Source of the DNA: Hydrocarboniphaga daqingensis
GTDB lineage: Bacteria > Pseudomonadota > Gammaproteobacteria > Nevskiales > Nevskiaceae
DNA: 64,000 nucleotides
Direction of reading: 5' to 3'
Assembly (NCBI RefSeq): GCF_900129825.1
Contig: NZ_FQWZ01000001.1
Span: forward strand, 434,001 to 498,000
Positions 13,696 to 22,817 of the stretch are shown in pieces. The translations under genes were made by a program, and so were the position numbers. The notes beneath the pieces are model-generated. The model made no database searches and was not told where the DNA came from. It was given only the letters and a program-made list of their open reading frames with translations. The first letter of the stretch is position 1, and every line of letters starts with the position of its first letter.

Positions 13696-13762
13696 CAAGG
13701 CCCAGGGGCGCGCCGCGATCGGTGCGTATCGATTTGTCAGGAAGGTCTAAGGGGATCCTTTC

Positions 13763-13996
13763 GTGGAAGAACTGGTTCCGCTGCTAGCGATCGTCTGCCT
13801 GTTCGTGATCCTGCCCGGCATGGGCATGTGGTTCGCGGACCGGCAGCGGCGCTGGAAAGCACAACAAAACCTCAGCAGCCATGAGGCCGACGCCGATCTG
13901 TTGCGTCTGGCCGACCGGCTGGAGCGGCGCGTCGAGGCGCTGGAAAAAATCCTCGACGCCGAAGCACCCAATTGGAGGAGCCGTCACCATGGCTAA
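13763..13996 (+). CDS. pspB: Phage shock protein B
   Basis: 77 residues: one membrane helix (about 5-23) and a helical cytoplasmic domain, DADLLRLADRLERRVEALEKILDAEAPNWR, typical of PspB. With PspC it passes the membrane-stress signal to PspA. The start is GTG at 13763, with AAGGGG upstream. The end overlaps pspC by 8 bp (ATGGCTAA), so translation is coupled. Confidence 0.92.
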   Translation: MEELVPLLAIVCLFVILPGMGMWFADRQRRWKAQQNLSSHEADADLLRLADRLERRVEALEKILDAEAPNWRSRHHG

Positions 13997-14462
13997 GCTG
14001 TCGTCATTTCATTCGTCGCGCTTCCGCCGCTATCCGGACGATGGCTACATCGGCGGCGTCTGCGCCGGCGTGGCCGACTTCCTGGGCTGGAACGTCCGGC
14101 TGATCCGCGCGCTGGCGGTGCTGACCTTCATCTTCGGCGGCTTTTTTCCGATCGTGTTGGTCTACGGCCTGCTGTGGTACGTGATGGAAGAAACCCGCGG
14201 CAAGCCGTCGCTGCTGCCACCATCGGACGACGGTGCGTATCGCAGCCGCTATCGCGGCAACGGTGGCGGTGATGGCAGCGGTGGTGCCTACGCTGACCGC
14301 GCCTATCACGACGCTGGCGCCCCGCGCGGGCCGATGTCCAGTGCCGACCTAAAAGCCCGGTTCTCGAGGCTCGACCAGCGGCTGAGCAGCATGGAAGACT
14401 GCGTCACTTCCAACGATTACGAGCTGCGCCGCGAGCTGCGCAAACTCGAGGGCCAAGCCTGA
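13989..14462 (+). CDS. pspC: Phage shock protein C with C-terminal coiled-coil extension
   Basis: 157 residues. The PspC domain occupies about 8-70: FRRYPDDGYIGGVCAGVADFLGWNVRLIRALAVL, then a membrane helix through IFGGFFPIVLVYGLLWYVM. A Gly-rich linker (about 80-115) follows, and then a helix PMSSADLKARFSRLDQRLSSMEDCVTSNDYELRRELRKLEG resembling the cytoplasmic part of PspB. E. coli PspC is about 119 residues, so the tail is an addition. The ATG follows GGAGGAG within pspB. It senses envelope stress together with PspB. Confidence 0.92.
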   Translation: MAKLSSFHSSRFRRYPDDGYIGGVCAGVADFLGWNVRLIRALAVLTFIFGGFFPIVLVYGLLWYVMEETRGKPSLLPPSDDGAYRSRYRGNGGGDGSGGAYADRAYHDAGAPRGPMSSADLKARFSRLDQRLSSMEDCVTSNDYELRRELRKLEGQA

Positions 14463-14504
14463 GCAGAACGCCCGCCGGGACAGCGCGGCCCACGGTGAAA
14501 GCCG

Positions 14505-14527
14505 CATAATCGGGTCTTCCCGACCCG
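14505..14527 (+). promoter_or_regulatory. Candidate -10 and inverted repeat before the TetR gene
   Basis: CATAAT (14505-14510) is directly followed by CGGGTC-N5-GACCCG, an inverted repeat ending 10 bp before the ATG. It could be the autoregulatory operator of the TetR-type repressor. The evidence is the symmetry and position only. Confidence 0.3.
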
Positions 14528-14537
14528 CAGACGCCGC

Positions 14538-15197
14538 ATGCCGCGCAAACCCGCACACGAGCAGTTCGACACCTTGTCCGCGCTGCAGGACCGCGCCTTC
14601 GAACTGTTCGGCCGTTACGGCTACGAAGGCGTGTCGATCGGTGACATATCCAAGGCCGCGCGCCTCTCCAAGGGGGCGCTGTACTGGCACTTTGCCGGCA
14701 AGGAGGAGCTGTTTCTCGAATGCCTGCGCCGCCTGCATGCGATCTTCACCGAGCATGTGATCGAGCCGATGCGCGCGCAGAACGACTCGATGATGGCGAT
14801 CCTGGCGATGTTCAGCGGGCTCGAAAAACTGCTGCGCGACCCCCGCGTGCAGAACGGCGTCGCCGGCTATTGGCTGGTACCGTCAACGCCGGAAACACAG
14901 CGCTTGGTCGCCGAACAGCGCGCATTCGAAGTCGCGTCGCAAGCCACGATCCGCGACGTGCTGGCGGCGGGCTCGCGCCAAGGTCATTTCGACCTCGGCG
15001 AAGATCTTGAAGACATGTCGCAAGCCATCATTTCGCTGATGGAAGCGGCGATCCTGCCGCTGCGTCATCAGGAGCCCGACGAGGTGCACAGCATGACCCG
15101 CGTACTCGCGAGAACGCTGTTCCGTGCGTACGCCACGCCCGAGGCGCTGCGCACATTCGCGCCACTGCTGCAGAAGGGCGCCGCGCTTCCGGCCTGA
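14538..15197 (+). CDS. TetR/AcrR-family transcriptional regulator
   Basis: 219 residues with a TetR N-terminal DNA-binding domain: ALQDRAFELFGRYGYEGVSIGDISKAARLSKGALYWHFAGKEELF (about 15-59). The C-terminal ligand domain is not assigned. There is no divergent transporter, so the regulon is not evident; the genes downstream (AIM24-like, M48 protease) may be co-transcribed. It is likely a repressor acting on its own promoter. Confidence 0.85.
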   Translation: MPRKPAHEQFDTLSALQDRAFELFGRYGYEGVSIGDISKAARLSKGALYWHFAGKEELFLECLRRLHAIFTEHVIEPMRAQNDSMMAILAMFSGLEKLLRDPRVQNGVAGYWLVPSTPETQRLVAEQRAFEVASQATIRDVLAAGSRQGHFDLGEDLEDMSQAIISLMEAAILPLRHQEPDEVHSMTRVLARTLFRAYATPEALRTFAPLLQKGAALPA

Positions 15198-15237
15198 CAC
15201 CCAATCCACCCGATTCGAATCACGAAGGAGCGGTTCC

Positions 15238-16050
15238 ATGGCGATGGACATCATCGACTACAAGATCTTTGGTAACGACACGCAGTTCGTCGAAGTCGAG
15301 CTGGACCCAGGCGAAGCGGCCGTCGGCGAAGCCGGCGCGATGATGTACATGGAAGACGGCATTGCGATGGACACCGTCTTTGGTGACGGCTCGTCGCAGC
15401 AGCGCGGCTTTTGGGGCAAGTTGGTCGGCGCCGGCAAGCGTCTGGTGACCGGCGAAAGCCTGTTTACGACGGTGTTCAGCAATCAGGGCAACGGCAAGCG
15501 CAAGCTCGCGTTCGCGGCGCCCTACCCCGGCACGCTGATCCCGGTGCACCTGCCCGACGTCGGCGGCACGCTGATCTGCCAGAAGGATTCGTTCCTGTGC
15601 GCCGCCAAGGGCGTGTCGCTGGGCATCGAGTTCCAGCGCAAGCTCGGCGTCGGTTTGTTCGGCGGCGAAGGCTTCGTGATGCAGCGCCTCGAAGGCGACG
15701 GCCTGGCGTTCATCCACGCCGGCGGCACCTTGTACGAGCGCGACTTGCAGCCGGGTGAAATCCTGCGCGTCGATACCGGTTGCATCGTCGCGCTGACGCG
15801 CAGCGTCAGCTACGACATCCAGTACGTCGGCGGCCTGAAGTCGGCGCTGTTCTCCGGCGAAGGCTTGTTCTTCGCCGTGCTACAGGGGCCGGGCAAGGTC
15901 TGGCTGCAATCGCTGCCGCTGTCGCGGATGGCCAACCGCATCGTCATGGCGGCGCCGGCCATCGGCGGACGCAGCAGCGAGCAAGGCTCCTTGCTCGGTG
16001 GTGTCGCGGCCGGCGGTCTGCTCGGCGGCATCCTCGGTGACGACGAGTAA
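15238..16050 (+). CDS. TIGR00266/AIM24-family protein
   Basis: 270 residues. A beta-helix type AIM24 domain covers most of the protein: VEVELDPGEAAVGEAGAMMYMEDGI, FLCAAKGVSLGIEF and FIHAGGTLYERDLQPGEILRVDTGCIVALT. A Gly-rich hydrophobic C-terminus (LLGGVAAGGLLGGILGDD) could associate with membrane. The family is widespread and its biochemical role is unknown; the mitochondrial relative AIM24 affects inner-membrane organisation. ATG 15238 has GAAGGAG upstream. The M48 gene begins 3 bp after the stop, so they form an operon. Confidence 0.88.
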   Translation: MAMDIIDYKIFGNDTQFVEVELDPGEAAVGEAGAMMYMEDGIAMDTVFGDGSSQQRGFWGKLVGAGKRLVTGESLFTTVFSNQGNGKRKLAFAAPYPGTLIPVHLPDVGGTLICQKDSFLCAAKGVSLGIEFQRKLGVGLFGGEGFVMQRLEGDGLAFIHAGGTLYERDLQPGEILRVDTGCIVALTRSVSYDIQYVGGLKSALFSGEGLFFAVLQGPGKVWLQSLPLSRMANRIVMAAPAIGGRSSEQGSLLGGVAAGGLLGGILGDDE

Positions 16051-16056
16051 GCCGTG

Positions 16057-17184
16057 ATGCTGTCGCTGCCGGGCCGGCTGTACGGTCCGGGCCTGCCCGG
16101 CGCCGGCGTTCCCGTCGAAGCCCGGCTCGATGCGCTGCAGCTGCGCATCGGCAGCGGCGACGACACGCGTTCGGCGTTGCTGTCACAGCTGAGCCTGCGC
16201 CGCGCGGGCTTCGATCAACGGCAGCTCGAAATCAGCTGGACCGAGGGCGCAGGCCGCTTCGCGCTGCTGGTCGAGGATCCGGCCGCCGTCGAAACACTGC
16301 TGACCCAAGCACCCGCGTCGCTGCGTGGCCAGGGTGAAGCCGTGCACCGGCAGCGGCGCCGTGACGGCCTCTACCAGCGGATCGCTGTGTCGGCGGTCGT
16401 GCTGTGGGTCGCTTTGGCACTGATCGCGCTGTTGCTGCTGCTGGCGGCAGCACGACCGATCGCAGGCTGGGTCGCCGGCTGGGTTCCTGTGCGCTACGAG
16501 CAGCAACTCGGCGAAGCCGTGTTCGCCCACCAGCAGCGGCAATTGCAGCTGCTGGACGACGGCGCCGCGCAACACGCCGTGCAGCAGATCGGCGAACGGC
16601 TGACTCGCGGATCCCGCTATCGCTACCAATGGCATGTCGCACGCGACCCGAGCCTGAACGCGTTCGCGATTCCCGGCGGCATCGTCGTCGTTCACAGCGG
16701 CCTGATCAGCGCGGCCGCCGATGCCAGCGAACTGGCCGGCGTGCTGGCACACGAAGTCGAGCACGTCGAACAGCGCCACAGCCTCAAGGCGTTGGTGCAG
16801 CAAACGGGGCTGCGTCTGCTGCTGTCGACCGTGGTCGGCGACGTGGGCGTAATCGGCGACTGGGCCGGGCAACTGGGTGGGCTGAAGTTCTCGCGCGACA
16901 GCGAGCGCCAAGCCGACGAACAGGGCCTGGACCGCTTGCTGGCCGCCGGGTTCGACGCCGACGGCATGCTGCGGTTGTTCGCCAAACTCGACGCCAGCCC
17001 CGGCAACGGAGCCGCACCGCCGGGCTGGTTATCGAGCCACCCCGCAACGCCGGAGCGGATCGCCCGTCTGCGTCAACGACTGGAAGGTCGACCGGCCACG
17101 CCGATGTCGGACCGGGCTCCGGCGATCGACTGGCCATCAGTGCAGCGGGACCTTGCCGCCGATCGCCGCCCCAGCACCGACTAG
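16057..17184 (+). CDS. M48-family membrane metallopeptidase
   Basis: 375 residues. The N-terminal 105 residues are soluble; a membrane helix follows at about 112-137 (VSAVVLWVALALIALLLLLAAA). The peptidase domain has VLAHEVEHVEQRHS (HExxH, about 229-242) and a downstream zinc ligand in SERQADEQG. SSHPATPERIARL near the end is typical of M48 proteases such as YcaL/BepA-like enzymes. It may act in envelope quality control. ATG 16057 directly follows a GTG in frame at 16054. It is placed in an operon with the AIM24-like gene. Confidence 0.85.
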   Translation: MLSLPGRLYGPGLPGAGVPVEARLDALQLRIGSGDDTRSALLSQLSLRRAGFDQRQLEISWTEGAGRFALLVEDPAAVETLLTQAPASLRGQGEAVHRQRRRDGLYQRIAVSAVVLWVALALIALLLLLAAARPIAGWVAGWVPVRYEQQLGEAVFAHQQRQLQLLDDGAAQHAVQQIGERLTRGSRYRYQWHVARDPSLNAFAIPGGIVVVHSGLISAAADASELAGVLAHEVEHVEQRHSLKALVQQTGLRLLLSTVVGDVGVIGDWAGQLGGLKFSRDSERQADEQGLDRLLAAGFDADGMLRLFAKLDASPGNGAAPPGWLSSHPATPERIARLRQRLEGRPATPMSDRAPAIDWPSVQRDLAADRRPSTD

Positions 17185-17284
17185 CTCCCGAGATTCAAAA
17201 AGTTAAGGGCGAATTCAGGTATCGCCCCTAATCTGAACGCACGCCATCCGACGTGGTGGTCGCGTTGCTCTTAAGGAGAGCCTC

Positions 17285-17935
17285 ATGCGTGAACCGGCGC
17301 CTTCCCCTGCCGTCAGTCAGCGTCGTATCTGGATCCGAACCGCGGTCGCCGCTTCAGCTGCGATCGGCGCACTGTTGGTCGCTGCACCGGCCTCGGCCGG
17401 CCATCACGATCGCTACGAGCGCTACAGCGAATACGAGCGGGACGACGACAGCCCTCGGACCGATTTTGCAGACGTGGTCGACGTACGCCCGATCTACAGC
17501 CAGGTTGCCGTTAACGAGCCGCGTCGTGAGTGCTACGACCAGCCGGTTCAGTACCGCGAACGCACGCGCCGTGCCGGTGACAACACGGCGGGCGCCGTGG
17601 TGGGCGCGATCATCGGCGGCGTCGTCGGCAACCAGTTTGGTGGTGGCACTGGCCGCGCCGTGGCCACCGGCGTCGGCGCCGTGGTCGGCGCCAACATCGG
17701 CAGCCGTGCCGGCGACTACAGCTATGACGGCTATGGCGGCTACGATGGCGGCCGCAGCATCCGCACCGGCTATGAGCGCCAATGCCAGAACTACGACGAT
17801 GTACGTTACGAGCGCCGGATCGACGGCTACGACGTGACCTATCGCTACCAGGGTCGCACCTATCACACGACGATGCCCTACGACCCGGGCGAACGCATCG
17901 CCGTGGACGTCAGCATCCGTCCGATCCGTTACTGA
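17285..17935 (+). CDS. Exported glycine-zipper 2TM protein
   Basis: 216 residues with a signal peptide ending near ASAGHH (about 39), a Tyr/Arg/Asp-rich region, then a glycine zipper AGAVVGAIIGGVVGNQFGGGTGRAVATGVGAVVGANIGSRAG (about 100-141), typical of outer-membrane Rick_17kDa/2TM proteins. The C-terminal part is again Tyr-rich, with VTYRYQGRTYHTTMPYDPGERIAVDV, a repeated ending of this family. It probably sits in the cell envelope. AAGGAGAG precedes the ATG. It is followed by another exported protein and a two-component system. Confidence 0.85.
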   Translation: MREPAPSPAVSQRRIWIRTAVAASAAIGALLVAAPASAGHHDRYERYSEYERDDDSPRTDFADVVDVRPIYSQVAVNEPRRECYDQPVQYRERTRRAGDNTAGAVVGAIIGGVVGNQFGGGTGRAVATGVGAVVGANIGSRAGDYSYDGYGGYDGGRSIRTGYERQCQNYDDVRYERRIDGYDVTYRYQGRTYHTTMPYDPGERIAVDVSIRPIRY

Positions 17936-17957
17936 TCGGAGCACTCGGACGTCCACC

Positions 17958-18251
17958 ATGCGGCTGACGGCGGCACGCTTGTCGATGGGGGTCGCGGCCG
18001 CTGTGTTGCTCGCAGGCGCCAGCGCCGCCGATGCGCGCGACCGCGGCTTGGGCGCCCAGCTCGGCCTTCCGCCAGCCGGACTCACGGCACGGCCCTACGA
18101 CCGGGGCCTGTCGCCAAGCGACGCCGCCCGCGTGGCGCAGCAGCAAAACGGCGGTGGCCGCGTGTTGTCGGTCGACCCCGGTGATCGAGGGTATCGCGTC
18201 AAGCTGCTCAAGGACGGCAACGTCCGGATTGTTTACGTGCCGCGCGACTAG
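17958..18251 (+). CDS. Small exported PepSY-like protein, 97 aa
   Basis: A signal peptide (LSMGVAAAVLLAGASAADA, cleavage near 26) precedes a mature domain ending GGGRVLSVDPGDRGYRVKLLKDGNVRIVYVPRD, which resembles the C-terminal half of PepSY-type modules. Small proteins of this kind often precede PhoP/PhoQ-like systems in related genomes and may modulate the sensor in the periplasm. That role is inferred from gene order. It lies 34 bp upstream of the response regulator. Confidence 0.7.
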   Translation: MRLTAARLSMGVAAAVLLAGASAADARDRGLGAQLGLPPAGLTARPYDRGLSPSDAARVAQQQNGGGRVLSVDPGDRGYRVKLLKDGNVRIVYVPRD

Positions 18252-18285
18252 CCGGCGCCCCTGACCCGACCATAAAAGGATTTCA

Positions 18286-18987
18286 ATGCGCGCTCTCGTG
18301 ATCGAGGATGATCCGCATCTGCGGGGACTGGTATCCCAGTACTTCGCCGATGAAGGGTTTGCCGTGGACGTTGCTGGTGACGGCGAGAACGGCTTGTACA
18401 TGGCCGAGGAATTTCCGGTCGATATCGCGATCGTCGACCTGGGGCTGCCCGGCATCAGCGGCGTGGAAATCATCCGCCGCGCCCGCAAGGCGGGCCGCAA
18501 GTACCCGATTCTGATCTTGACCGCCCGCGATGGTTGGCAGACCAAGGTTGAAGGGCTGGAAGCCGGCGCCGACGACTACTTGGTCAAGCCGTTCCACCGC
18601 GAAGAGCTGCTGGCCCGCGTCAGGGCCTTGCTGCGCCGATCCGGCGGATGGGCCCAGCCACGGCTTGAATGCGGCCCGATCGCGGTCGACACCACGGCCA
18701 AAACCGTGTTCGTGCGCGACAACAGCGTCGATCTGACGGCTTACGAATACAAAGTGCTGGAGTACCTGATTCTGCACGCGGGACAAGTGGTGTCCAAGGC
18801 CACGCTGGCCGAGCACCTGTATGCCGAAGACGAGGAGCGCGACAGCAACGTGATCGAAGTCTTCATCCGCCGCTTGCGCAGCAAGCTCGATCCCGACGCC
18901 ACGCTCAATCCGATCACCACCTTGCGTGGCAGCGGCTATCGCTGGGATCTGCCGCGTGGGCCGTCGCCGGCTCCCTCCGACAACTGA
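18286..18987 (+). CDS. OmpR/PhoP-family response regulator
   Basis: 233 residues. Receiver domain 1-116 has the acidic pair EDD (7-9), the phosphoacceptor Asp51 in IVDLGLPG and Lys in VKPF (about 101). The winged-helix domain covers about 125-225 with SNVIEVFIRRLRSKLD and GSGYRWD. It acts with the kinase encoded immediately downstream. The PhoP subgroup is suggested by sequence and by the PhoQ-like partner, so it may respond to cations or envelope stress. AAAAGGA precedes the ATG. Confidence 0.92.
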   Translation: MRALVIEDDPHLRGLVSQYFADEGFAVDVAGDGENGLYMAEEFPVDIAIVDLGLPGISGVEIIRRARKAGRKYPILILTARDGWQTKVEGLEAGADDYLVKPFHREELLARVRALLRRSGGWAQPRLECGPIAVDTTAKTVFVRDNSVDLTAYEYKVLEYLILHAGQVVSKATLAEHLYAEDEERDSNVIEVFIRRLRSKLDPDATLNPITTLRGSGYRWDLPRGPSPAPSDN

Positions 18988-19058
18988 CACGGGCGTCCCC
19001 ACTGGGCGCGCCGTTGCCGCCGCAGCGTTGGCTGGAACAGGGCGCACGGCGCGTCCGG

Positions 19059-20429
19059 ATGCTGGCTGCGCCCGGCGTGGGCCCGCTTTACACGCGGCTG
19101 CGTCCGCAGTCGCTGCGCACGCGCCTGCTGCTGGCCGCGTCGGTCGTGTTGACCGCGTTCTTCGTCATCACCGGTTTTGCGCTGGAGAGCGCCTTCGGTG
19201 ACAGCGCCCAGCAGGCACAGCGCGACAAGCTCGAAGGCATCGTCTATTCGTTGCTGAGCGCGCTCGGACCCAGTGCCAGCGGTGAGCTGACCATTGCAAC
19301 GGCGACGGTCCCCGACGCGCGGCTCAAGAGCGCCGCGTCGAGCCTGCAAGCCGCGCTGTTCAACGAAGACGGCGTCGCCGTCTGGCGATCAGTGAACTAT
19401 GTCGACCTGCCGACGCCACAGATGCCGGCCGTCGGCGAATGGAACTTCCAGTACCTGGACGAGCCCGACGCATTCGCGATGAGCTTCGGCCTGCGCTGGA
19501 TCGACTTGGCCGACGACCCACGGCGCTACACGGTAATGGTCATCGAGGACGCATCGAGCTATCGGGCCCAGCTGCAGGCGTACCGGCGCGCACTGTGGAC
19601 CTGGATGCTGGTCTGCGGCCTGGGCCTGCTTGGTGTGCAGGTACTGGTACTGCAATGGGGACTGTCGCCGCTGCGCAAGCTGATCGCCGAGCTGCGCCGG
19701 ATCGAGCTGGGTGAACAGCAGGATATCCGCGCCGATTATCCAGACGAGCTGCGACCGCTGACGCAAGGCTTGAACGCGATGATCCAGAACGAGCGCAATC
19801 AGCAGACTCGCTACCGCAACGCGCTCGGCGACCTTGCGCATAGCCTCAAGACGCCGCTGGCCGTCGTACAGGGCATCACCGAAGACCACGACATGCCGCC
19901 GCAACTGCGCAGCACGCTCGGCGAACAAGTGCAGTCGATGCAGCAGATCACCGGCTACCAGTTGCGCAAGGCGGCGGCAGCGGGCCGACGCACGCTGGCA
20001 GAGCCGGTGCTGATCCGGCCGCTATGCGAAAAACTGGTCAATGCACTGGTCAAGGTCTACGCCGACAAGAACGCCCGCTTCGAACTGCTGATCGATCCGC
20101 GTCTGCGGCTTCGCGCCGAGAGCGGCGACATGTTCGAGCTGATCGGCAACCTGCTCGACAACGCGGCCAAGTACGGCAACGGGCTGGTGCGCCTGTCGGT
20201 GCATCACGAAGGCCGCACGGCCCTGATCGAAGTCGCCGACAACGGGCCCGGCTTTCCGGACGATGCCGAAGAACTACTGGAACGCGGCGTGCGCGCCGAC
20301 ATGAAAAAGCCCGGTCAAGGCATCGGCTTGGCGGCGGTCTACGACCTGGTGCGCGCCTATGAGGGGCAACTGCTGCTCGGCGCGTCTGATCTTGGCGGCG
20401 CCCGCGTCACCGTCCGTTTGCCTGGCTAA
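19059..20429 (+). CDS. PhoQ-like sensor histidine kinase
   Basis: About 456 residues from the ATG at 19059; an earlier CTG or TTG start overlapping the regulator stop is possible and would add a short basic N-terminus. It has a first membrane helix (about 24-46), a periplasmic sensor, a second helix (about 182-203), a HAMP-like segment, an H-box ALGDLAHSLKTPLAVVQG, an N-box LIGNLLDNAAKYGNG, and G-boxes in DNGPGFPDDAEELL and GQGIGLAAVYDLVRAY. It should phosphorylate the regulator at 18286-18987. The two genes nearly abut. Confidence 0.9.
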   Translation: MLAAPGVGPLYTRLRPQSLRTRLLLAASVVLTAFFVITGFALESAFGDSAQQAQRDKLEGIVYSLLSALGPSASGELTIATATVPDARLKSAASSLQAALFNEDGVAVWRSVNYVDLPTPQMPAVGEWNFQYLDEPDAFAMSFGLRWIDLADDPRRYTVMVIEDASSYRAQLQAYRRALWTWMLVCGLGLLGVQVLVLQWGLSPLRKLIAELRRIELGEQQDIRADYPDELRPLTQGLNAMIQNERNQQTRYRNALGDLAHSLKTPLAVVQGITEDHDMPPQLRSTLGEQVQSMQQITGYQLRKAAAAGRRTLAEPVLIRPLCEKLVNALVKVYADKNARFELLIDPRLRLRAESGDMFELIGNLLDNAAKYGNGLVRLSVHHEGRTALIEVADNGPGFPDDAEELLERGVRADMKKPGQGIGLAAVYDLVRAYEGQLLLGASDLGGARVTVRLPG

Positions 20430-20469
20430 CAGGCCCCACCCTATTTCCACCTGCTGCAGGTCTGCTGAT

Positions 20470-21486
20470 ATGCGCCCACGTAATGCCTTGAGCCGCTTCC
20501 CGATGACGCTGTTCCGCTGTGCTGCGCTGGTCATGCTTTCCACAAGCCTCGCCGGATGCTTGGTGGCACGCGTGCCATTGATGATCGAGGCCCATCAGGC
20601 CGAACAACGCTTTCCGGCAAAAGGCGAGATCGACAGCGCACAGCCACGCACCTTGATATCGGGCGGCCTGCAGCGGCGCTACTGGGTCCAAGTACCGGCT
20701 GCCGCCCGCAAGCCGCTGCCGGTGGTGCTGGTGTTGCACGGTGGCACCGAAACAGCCGAGGCGGTCTGGGGACAAACCAGCCTGCCGACGCTCGGCGCGC
20801 GCGACGGTTTCATCGTCGCGGCACCGCAAGGCGTCAACAAGCACTGGAATGATGGCCGGGGCAGCACCCTCGCAGGCGATGCGCCGTCGACAGCCGATGA
20901 CGTGGCCTTTCTTCGGGCGGTGATTGCCGACCTGGTGCTGCGCGACGGCGCCGATGCGCGGTCGGTGTTTGTGATCGGCGCGTCCAACGGCGGCTTCATG
21001 GCGCTGCATTTCGCCTGCCAGGCGCCCGACGCGCTGCGGGCTGGTGCCAACGTGATCTCGACACTGCCCACCGCCGAGGCTCGTCGGTGCAAGCCGGCAC
21101 CCAAGCCGCTGCCGTGGATGTCGATGAATGGGGTTCGCGACCCGCTGGTGCCGTTCGCCGGCATGGCCGAGGGCGAGGAGCGACGCGGCGAACCACAGCC
21201 GGCGCTGCTGTCGGCCGATGCCACGTTCCAATTCCTGGCTCAGCGCGCCGGCTGCACCCCCGAGGCGCAGATCAGCCGGATCGGCGGCAGCGTCGAGAAG
21301 CGCGTGCGCCGCTGCAATGGCGGCGCCACGGCCGAACAGTACGTGTTCAGCGAGGCCGGTCATGTCTGGCCGGGACTGCCGATCAAAAGCCCGATGCTGT
21401 CGATGTATCTGGGCGGCGCCAATCTCGACGTCGACACCGGCGAGGCCGCCTGGGACTTCTTCCGCCGCACGCTGGCCGCGCGATAA
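20470..21486 (+). CDS. Lipoprotein esterase of the PHB depolymerase/LpqC type
   Basis: 338 residues with a lipobox (STSLAGC, about residues 22-28), then an alpha/beta-hydrolase domain: PLPVVLVLHGGTETAEAVWGQTSL (oxyanion region), GASNGGFMALHFAC (nucleophile Ser in GxSxG-like context, Ser at about 175) and SEAGHVWPG (catalytic His). This resembles polyhydroxybutyrate depolymerase/feruloyl-esterase-like LpqC proteins. It is anchored in the envelope. The substrate is unknown. The start is ATG 20470; a second ATG at 20506 would give a shorter signal peptide. Confidence 0.82.
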   Translation: MRPRNALSRFPMTLFRCAALVMLSTSLAGCLVARVPLMIEAHQAEQRFPAKGEIDSAQPRTLISGGLQRRYWVQVPAAARKPLPVVLVLHGGTETAEAVWGQTSLPTLGARDGFIVAAPQGVNKHWNDGRGSTLAGDAPSTADDVAFLRAVIADLVLRDGADARSVFVIGASNGGFMALHFACQAPDALRAGANVISTLPTAEARRCKPAPKPLPWMSMNGVRDPLVPFAGMAEGEERRGEPQPALLSADATFQFLAQRAGCTPEAQISRIGGSVEKRVRRCNGGATAEQYVFSEAGHVWPGLPIKSPMLSMYLGGANLDVDTGEAAWDFFRRTLAAR

Positions 21487-21529
21487 GCGGATCGGCGACG
21501 ACCGCGGCCCGCTTACGAACCGAGCCCGC

Positions 21530-22081
21530 TTAGCTGGGCAGGCGCAGAAAGTGGTCGCGGTAGTAGCGCAGTTCGGCGATCGAGTCGCGGATGTCGCTCA
21601 TTGCCAGATGCGAGGACTCCTTGTTGAAGCCCCTCGCCAGATCGGGCGACCAGCGCTGGCACAGCTCCTTGAGCGTGCTGACGTCGAGATTGCGGTAGTG
21701 AAAGAAGCGCTCGAGTTGCGGCATGTAGCGCGCCAGGAATCGCCGATCCTGGCAGATTGAGTTGCCGCACATCGGCGACTTGCCCGGCACCACCCAGTCG
21801 CTCAAGAAGCTCAGCGTCAGACGCTCGGCCTCGGCTTCGGTGATGCGGCTGTCGCGGACACGCTGGGTCAGCCCTGACTTGCCGTGCTGCTTGGTGTTCC
21901 AGTCGTCCATCGCCGACAACTCGTCATGGCTCTGCTGCACCGCCAGCACCGGACCCTCGGCCAGCACGTTCAGATGCACGTCGGTGACGACGGTCGCAAT
22001 CTCGATGATGCGATGCCGTTCGGGCACCAGCCCGGTCATTTCGAGATCGATCCAGATGAGGTTGCTGGGACTGACGGTCAT
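21530..22081 (-). CDS. orn: Oligoribonuclease
   Basis: 183 residues, the usual length. DEDDh exonuclease motifs: [19 protein letters not shown] (about 11-29), [13 protein letters not shown] (about 108-120), and [12 protein letters not shown] with the H/D pair in [20 protein letters not shown]. It degrades 2-5-nt RNAs and the linear dinucleotides released from cyclic dinucleotides, such as pGpG. ATG at 22079-22081 is chosen from the conserved N-terminus; upstream in-frame sequence is non-coding. Confidence 0.96.
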   Translation of the reverse strand: MTVSPSNLIWIDLEMTGLVPERHRIIEIATVVTDVHLNVLAEGPVLAVQQSHDELSAMDDWNTKQHGKSGLTQRVRDSRITEAEAERLTLSFLSDWVVPGKSPMCGNSICQDRRFLARYMPQLERFFHYRNLDVSTLKELCQRWSPDLARGFNKESSHLAMSDIRDSIAELRYYRDHFLRLPS

Positions 22082-22336
22082 GGTGTGCGCCGGGAACGGG
22101 GCCGCAGAGCCTACACCTGCGCAGCCTCCAAACGACAGGCTTGCCCGCTTGGGCTGATTCTCCCAGCGGCCTCTGGGTGGAATCCGGTCTTGTTGGCGGC
22201 CGGGCCCACACCGAAGATGACGCTTCGTTCGGGACGCGTGCGCAGACGGCGCAGCGACCCGGCGTACGACCGAGCGGCCCAGGGGTGGGCCGACGGCTCG
22301 CCAGCCGGCCACCGTGCCGACCAAGGGGATCACTGC

Positions 22337-22732
22337 ATGCAGTTCAAGGCATTGGCCAGCGTACTGGCCGGCATCAGTTGGGTGTGTCTGAGCGCTTGTG
22401 CAGCGCAGCAATCGTCGACGGGCCACATCCGGGCCCGATCGGTCCCGGCGACCGTGCACGGCGCGCTGGAGCCCTGGCAAGTTCAGGCCAGCATCGAGCG
22501 CCAGATGGAAGCGCTGGTCATGCTCGCCAATCAGCAGTGGCCGGGCGCCGGCAACGTCCAGGTGAGCTTCATCGTCACGCCGGACGGGCTGCCGCAGTCG
22601 GTACGGCTGGTCCGCAGCGACTTCGACAACCCGGCCTTCGCGCAGGCACTGACGCGGGTGATCGAGCGCCTGAGCTTTCCAGCCTCCAAGGCCACCACGG
22701 TCGTATCGGCCTATCCGGTTTACTTTCGCTGA
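22337..22732 (+). CDS. Small lipoprotein with TonB-C/AgmX-like domain, 131 aa
   Basis: A lipobox (VCLSAC, about residues 16-21) precedes a C-terminal domain [43 protein letters not shown], whose pattern matches TonB C-terminal/AgmX-like modules, which bind envelope proteins. There is no membrane anchor besides the lipid. Its partner is unknown. The ATG is preceded by AAGGGGA. It is divergent from orn. Confidence 0.7.
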   Translation: MQFKALASVLAGISWVCLSACAAQQSSTGHIRARSVPATVHGALEPWQVQASIERQMEALVMLANQQWPGAGNVQVSFIVTPDGLPQSVRLVRSDFDNPAFAQALTRVIERLSFPASKATTVVSAYPVYFR

Positions 22733-22817
22733 GCCCGCAGCGCCGAGGCCGCGCGGGGTTTACATCGGCGCGGCATCGGGCCAGCATCCGCGCCCGCACC
22801 GTGGATGAGAAGCGTCG

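Noticed and set aside
17205-17231. TTAAGGGCGA/TCGCCCCTAA inverted repeat as a terminator or operator
   Set aside because: The stem is imperfect, there is no T-tract, and nothing specific ties it to a regulator.
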